Below are positions 60,518 through 64,000 of a stretch of DNA of 64,000 nt, in pieces. Position 1 is the stretch's first letter, and the number at the start of each line of letters is the position of its first letter. Made by a program: the position numbers and the translations under genes. The stretch covers positions 58,408-122,407 of the forward strand of contig DIUV01000044.1 of the NCBI GenBank assembly GCA_002423155.1. Direction: 5' to 3'. This stretch comes from Alphaproteobacteria bacterium UBA6149. Lineage in GTDB: Bacteria > Pseudomonadota > Alphaproteobacteria > Rickettsiales > UBA998. A model generated the notes under the pieces. It saw nothing but the letters and a program-made list of their open reading frames with translations, searched no databases and was not told the DNA's origin.

Positions 60518-61381
60518 ATGGTTACGAAAAATCTTCCTGTTATTTCACAGGAAAGTGATTTTAGACAATATCTCGCAGAAATACGTAAATTCCCCGTTTT
60601 AGATGCGGATGAAGAATATATGCTTGCCAAAAGCTGGGCAGAGCATGGCGATTATGATGCTGCGCATAAATTAGTTACTAGTCATTTGCGCTTGGTAGTA
60701 AAAATCGCGGCGAGTTTTCGTGGTTATGGTCTACCTTTCACCGAATTAGTTTCGGAAGGAAATATTGGGCTTATGCAGGCGGTAAAACGCTTTGATGCTG
60801 AGCGGGGCTTTCGTTTATCCACTTATGCTATGTGGTGGGTGCGAGCGGCAATCCAGGAATATGTCTTGCGTTCCTGGTCTTTGGTAAAAATGGGCACGAG
60901 TGCAGCACAAAAACGCTTGTTTTTTAACTTGCGGAGTTTAAAACGCAATTTGCAAGCGGTTGAAGCTGGGCAATTGCGTCCGGAAACCATTACGGAAATT
61001 GCGCGTATATTAGACGTATCCGAGTCAGAAGTGGTGGATATGGATCAACGCATGTCAGCAACTGATCAGCGCTTGGATGCGCCAGTGGGCGGTTCGGACG
61101 GCGAGACTAATTGGGGTGATTTGTTACCCTCGCAAGAAATATCACAAGAAGAAGATTTCGCCGACAAACAAGAACAAAAAATTCGTCATGGTTTGTTGAA
61201 ACGTGCCTTGGCAAAACTAAATCCGCGCGAGCGAGATATTATCCAACGCCGCCGCTTGGACGAGGTGCCAACTACTTTGGAAGATTTAAGCAAAGAACAT
61301 AATATTTCTCGCGAACGCGTGCGCCAAATTGAGGTACGCGCAATGGAAAAATTGACAGAGATGGTACAAGAAGCGGCTTAG
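60518..61381 (+). CDS. rpoH: heat-shock sigma factor RpoH (sigma32)
   Basis: This 287-residue sigma70-family factor directs heat-shock transcription. Region 2 includes LVTSHLRLVVKIAASFRGYGLPFTELVSEGNIGLMQAVKRFDAERGFRLSTYAMWWVRAAIQEYVL, and the RpoH box QKRLFFNLRSLKR distinguishes it from RpoD. Region 4 ends in the helix-turn-helix ISRERVRQIEVRAMEKL. It follows rluD on the same strand. Confidence 0.96.
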   Translation: MVTKNLPVISQESDFRQYLAEIRKFPVLDADEEYMLAKSWAEHGDYDAAHKLVTSHLRLVVKIAASFRGYGLPFTELVSEGNIGLMQAVKRFDAERGFRLSTYAMWWVRAAIQEYVLRSWSLVKMGTSAAQKRLFFNLRSLKRNLQAVEAGQLRPETITEIARILDVSESEVVDMDQRMSATDQRLDAPVGGSDGETNWGDLLPSQEISQEEDFADKQEQKIRHGLLKRALAKLNPRERDIIQRRRLDEVPTTLEDLSKEHNISRERVRQIEVRAMEKLTEMVQEAA

Positions 61382-61508
61382 GGTTGTTTTGTTGCTTGCG
61401 TATTGAGCTTATCCATTAATATTGTGTAACATCCTTCAATATTTTGTATGATTTCATTATTCCAAAAGCGAATGATACGAAATTTTTTTGCTTTTATATA
61501 AACAGTCC

Positions 61509-63491
61509 TTATTGCACCAAAGACAATACTTTGGCAAAAACTTCTTGAGCGTCTAATTCGGTAGTATCAATTTTTATGGCATCTTCTGCGGGAACTAAAG
61601 GGGCAATTGCGCGGGTGCGGTCTCGCTCATCGCGTTCGGATAATTCGTGGAGTACGGAGTCATATACTACTTCAATTCCTTCGCCTTGTAATTCCCGGTG
61701 GCGGCGTTGTGCGCGGGTTTCTAGCGAGGCATTGATAAATATTTTTAGATCGGCATCAGGGCAGACTACGGTGCCAATGTCGCGCCCGTCGAGCACGGCT
61801 CCTTCGCTGCGTTCGGCGAATTTGCGTTGATATTCCAACAAAGCATCACGTACTTTTGGCATGGCAGACACTATGGACGCCGCCCGTCCGATGCGTTCTT
61901 GGCGTAGGCGTGGATTGCTCAAGTCATTTTCGTCAATGGTTTGCGCCGCGTGGAGGGCGGCTTCTTTATCATTGGGGTCTTGGTTTGCATAAACCAATTT
62001 TAAGCCAACGGCGCGATATAGGCTTCCCGTATCTAAATAACTCATGCCGAAATGTTCGGCTAAGCGGCGAGCTAAAGTTCCTTTTCCTGAAGCGGCAGGG
62101 CCGTCCACCGCGATTATTTTTGGACGTTTTTGTTGGGTAGATATTGCCGCACGAATATCCGCTCCCAAACTGTTCATTAATTCGATAAAATCAGGAAAGC
62201 TGGTGCTGATGGCAGTGGCATCATCAATAATTATGGGGTTTTCGGCAACCATACCTAACACAGCAAAACTCATGGCGATGCGGTGGTCAAAATGGGTGGT
62301 GACTAGTCCGCCGCCGCGGATTTTTCCGTTAGTGCCTTTTACGGTGAGATTGTCGCCCGTAATGATATTTTCTACCCCACAGATTGATAATCCTGCGCTG
62401 ATAGCGTTTAGGCGGTCACTTTCTTTGACGCGTAATTCCTGCAAGCCTTGCATTAATGTATCTCCATTGGCAAAGGCGGCGGCGATGGCTAAAATGGGAT
62501 ATTCGTCAATCATGCTGGGCGCGCGCTCCGGCGGAACAATAATGCCGTGTAACTGGCTGGCGCGCACGCGTAAATCTGCCACTGGTTCGCCACCTGCTTC
62601 GCGGAGGTTTAAAAACTCAATTTGTCCGCCCATTTCCTGCAAACATTTATAAAGTCCGATGCGCGTTTCATTAATGCCAACATTTTCTAATATTATATCC
62701 GCGTGGGGGATGATGAGGGCGGCAACCGCTAAAAATGCGGCGGATGAAGGGTCAGTCGGGACTTGGATATGACGTTCGGCGAAGCTAATCTGGGGCTGTC
62801 CGCGTAGGGAAATTTCTCTTTGTCCTGCGTCATTTTCCTGCGTAGTTATTTCTACGCCGAGGAATTTTAGCATCCGCTCGGTGTGGTCACGCGTGGCTTC
62901 GGGCTCGATTACTTTGGTGATACCGGGAGTATTTAACCCAGCCAATAAAATGGCGGATTTAACTTGCGCGGAGGCAACCGGCAATGTGTAGGTAATGGGA
63001 AGGGGGTTCTTGGCACCTTGTAGGGCGAGGGGTAAAAATTTCTCTTCCCGTGCCATGAACTCGGCGCCCATTTGGTAAAGCGGCTGCATTACGCGTCCCA
63101 TGGGGCGGCTGCACAGGCTGGCATCGCCCGTAAACACACTTACAAAAGGATAAGCGGCTAATAACCCCATCATTAAACGCGCACCTGTGCCTGCATTGCC
63201 CATATCCAGCACTTGGGTGGGCTGATGCAGACCCGATATACCCACGCCTTGTACCTGCCATTTGCCTTTGCCAGAATTTTCGATGGTTACGCCGAGTGCG
63301 CGTAATGCTTTGGCGGTTGCCAGTACGTCTTCACCCTCTAATAACCCCTCTATATAAGTAGTGCCGAGTGCGAGGGAAGAAAGCATCAAAGCGCGGTGGG
63401 AAATAGATTTATCGCCAGCTACTTTAGCTTTTCCTTGAAAATGTGCGGCTTTATGCGAAATTATAGAAAATTTGGTATTTGTGTGCGTCAT
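61509..63491 (-). CDS. fused EPSP synthase-cytidylate kinase
   Basis: This 660-residue protein joins two enzymes in one frame. Residues 1 to about 452 are 3-phosphoshikimate 1-carboxyvinyltransferase (AroA): NAGTGARLMMGLL at 99-111, SAQVKSAILLAGLNTPG at 174-190, and RVKESDRL and DHRIAMSF later. From about 455 follows cytidylate kinase (Cmk) with P-loop GPAASGKGT at 464-472 and DTGSLYRAV. The linker is about 10 residues (AAISTQQKRPK). The AroA half resembles the CP4-like class II sequence type. The two genes are adjacent but separate in most alphaproteobacteria; rpsA, which usually follows, is not here. Confidence 0.95.
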   Translation of the reverse strand: MTHTNTKFSIISHKAAHFQGKAKVAGDKSISHRALMLSSLALGTTYIEGLLEGEDVLATAKALRALGVTIENSGKGKWQVQGVGISGLHQPTQVLDMGNAGTGARLMMGLLAAYPFVSVFTGDASLCSRPMGRVMQPLYQMGAEFMAREEKFLPLALQGAKNPLPITYTLPVASAQVKSAILLAGLNTPGITKVIEPEATRDHTERMLKFLGVEITTQENDAGQREISLRGQPQISFAERHIQVPTDPSSAAFLAVAALIIPHADIILENVGINETRIGLYKCLQEMGGQIEFLNLREAGGEPVADLRVRASQLHGIIVPPERAPSMIDEYPILAIAAAFANGDTLMQGLQELRVKESDRLNAISAGLSICGVENIITGDNLTVKGTNGKIRGGGLVTTHFDHRIAMSFAVLGMVAENPIIIDDATAISTSFPDFIELMNSLGADIRAAISTQQKRPKIIAVDGPAASGKGTLARRLAEHFGMSYLDTGSLYRAVGLKLVYANQDPNDKEAALHAAQTIDENDLSNPRLRQERIGRAASIVSAMPKVRDALLEYQRKFAERSEGAVLDGRDIGTVVCPDADLKIFINASLETRAQRRHRELQGEGIEVVYDSVLHELSERDERDRTRAIAPLVPAEDAIKIDTTELDAQEVFAKVLSLVQ

Positions 63492-63615
63492 AACGAATTA
63501 TTCATCATTTTATTTATATAATGGTTTTATAACGGGAGAAATACATAGAGTCCACTTGACAAATGTATTTTTCTGCCCTCAAGAATAGATTATAATTTAA
63601 AGGAAGTGAAAAATA

Positions 63616-64000
63616 ATGGCATTAGGTGAAAAACGCAACTGTCCTGCATGTGCGGCAAAATTTTATGATTTGGAAAAAAACCCAGCAATTTGCCCAAAAT
63701 GTGCCCATTCTTTTGACCCCGAAGCACCAGCAAAAGCCAAATTGCCGCGTAAGGCAAAGCGTGTGGAAGAATTAATTGCACAAAATCAAGATAAGGCAGA
63801 TGCTTTGTTGCAAAAGAAAAAACTGATTCAAAATATTGATGAAGTGGGCGATATTGATTTGAGCGAATTTGATGATGCAGAAAAAGTCGCTATCACTGAT
63901 TCACTGGATGATTTTGAAGAAATTGGCGATATGGAAGTAGATGCAATTGGCGAATTAGAAGATCGCAGCGTTGATGATGACCGCATGAGCAGCGATGATG
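63616..64000 (+). CDS. TIGR02300-family protein (3' end beyond window)
   Basis: This gene starts at the ATG at 63616, after AAGGAAGTGA, and is cut by the window edge after 128 codons. The N-terminus (ALGEKRNCPACAAKFYDLEKNPAICPKCAHSFDPE) has two CxxC pairs forming a zinc-ribbon-like unit and is the TIGR02300 signature; the rest is very acidic. The family has no known function and typically lies divergent from aroA-cmk in alphaproteobacteria, as it does here. Confidence 0.9.
   Translation, partial: MALGEKRNCPACAAKFYDLEKNPAICPKCAHSFDPEAPAKAKLPRKAKRVEELIAQNQDKADALLQKKKLIQNIDEVGDIDLSEFDDAEKVAITDSLDDFEEIGDMEVDAIGELEDRSVDDDRMSSDD

Noticed and set aside
63556..63596. TTGACA plus TATAAT as promoter of the TIGR02300 gene
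   Set aside because: The two hexamers are 29 bases apart, far from the usual 16-18, so they cannot form one promoter.
1..64000. CRISPR arrays, rRNA genes, prophage or plasmid replication genes
   Set aside because: No regularly spaced short repeats, rRNA sequence, integrase, capsid or replication-initiation genes were seen on either strand.

Overview
The window is chromosomal DNA of a moderately AT-rich alphaproteobacterium. The class is suggested by several arrangements: fliX divergent from flgI with a sigma54-type promoter on flgI, a stand-alone FlgJ-type rod-binding protein, a TIGR02300 gene divergent from aroA/cmk, a CarD/CdnL regulator, a CpaA-type prepilin peptidase and one perfect CtrA-type box. 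LPS heptose, riboflavin, thiamine and aromatic biosynthesis plus a flagellum argue against a highly reduced endosymbiont. I do not assign a genus.

Layout. 0-14 kb: a small orphan gene, a proline-rich lipoprotein, an AlaC-like aminotransferase, the two CoA-transferase subunits, an acyltransferase, a hydrolase, cpaA, topA, hicAB, sodB and a TPR-methyltransferase. 13.7-24 kb: mscL, guaA, yfgM-bamB-der, rnr, a MidA-like methyltransferase, then hldD-lgt. 25-33 kb: ubiK-like gene, gmk and SCO1; a Spy-like protein and a histidine-rich membrane protein that face each other across a 1.9-kb insert carrying an antiphage-type dCTP/dCMP deaminase and a small downstream ORF; then an MNT nucleotidyltransferase overlapping dgt, and carD. 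33-43 kb: adenosine kinase, ampG-ampD, aroQ, thiS-thiG, tRNA-Leu and the ribD-ribE-ribBX-ribH cluster. 44-49 kb: a very large glycine-rich pseudopilin, hipBA, infC and mscS. 50-58.5 kb: flagellar genes fliB-like, fliW, flgL, flgK, flgN-like, rod-binding protein, flgI and fliX. 59-64 kb: rluD, rpoH, a fused aroA-cmk and the start of a TIGR02300 gene.

Two things stand out. First, the deaminase cassette sits between two perfect 35-bp copies of a bidirectional terminator, as if it had entered, and could leave, at a terminator shared by two convergent metal-related genes. Second, the intergenic regions are littered with non-autonomous palindromic repeats. One family has conserved ends and 8-10-bp target duplications, and at 58.5-59.1 kb copies are nested several layers deep. 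Two other families keep their stems by compensatory changes between copies, and one 192-bp element flanked by TA fills the whole gap between the fliB-like gene and mscS. No transposase gene is present in the window.

Coordinates of several genes were moved to internal start codons where a ribosome-binding site or the protein family demanded it; these choices are given per entry. All functional names rest on motif and family recognition by eye, with no database search.
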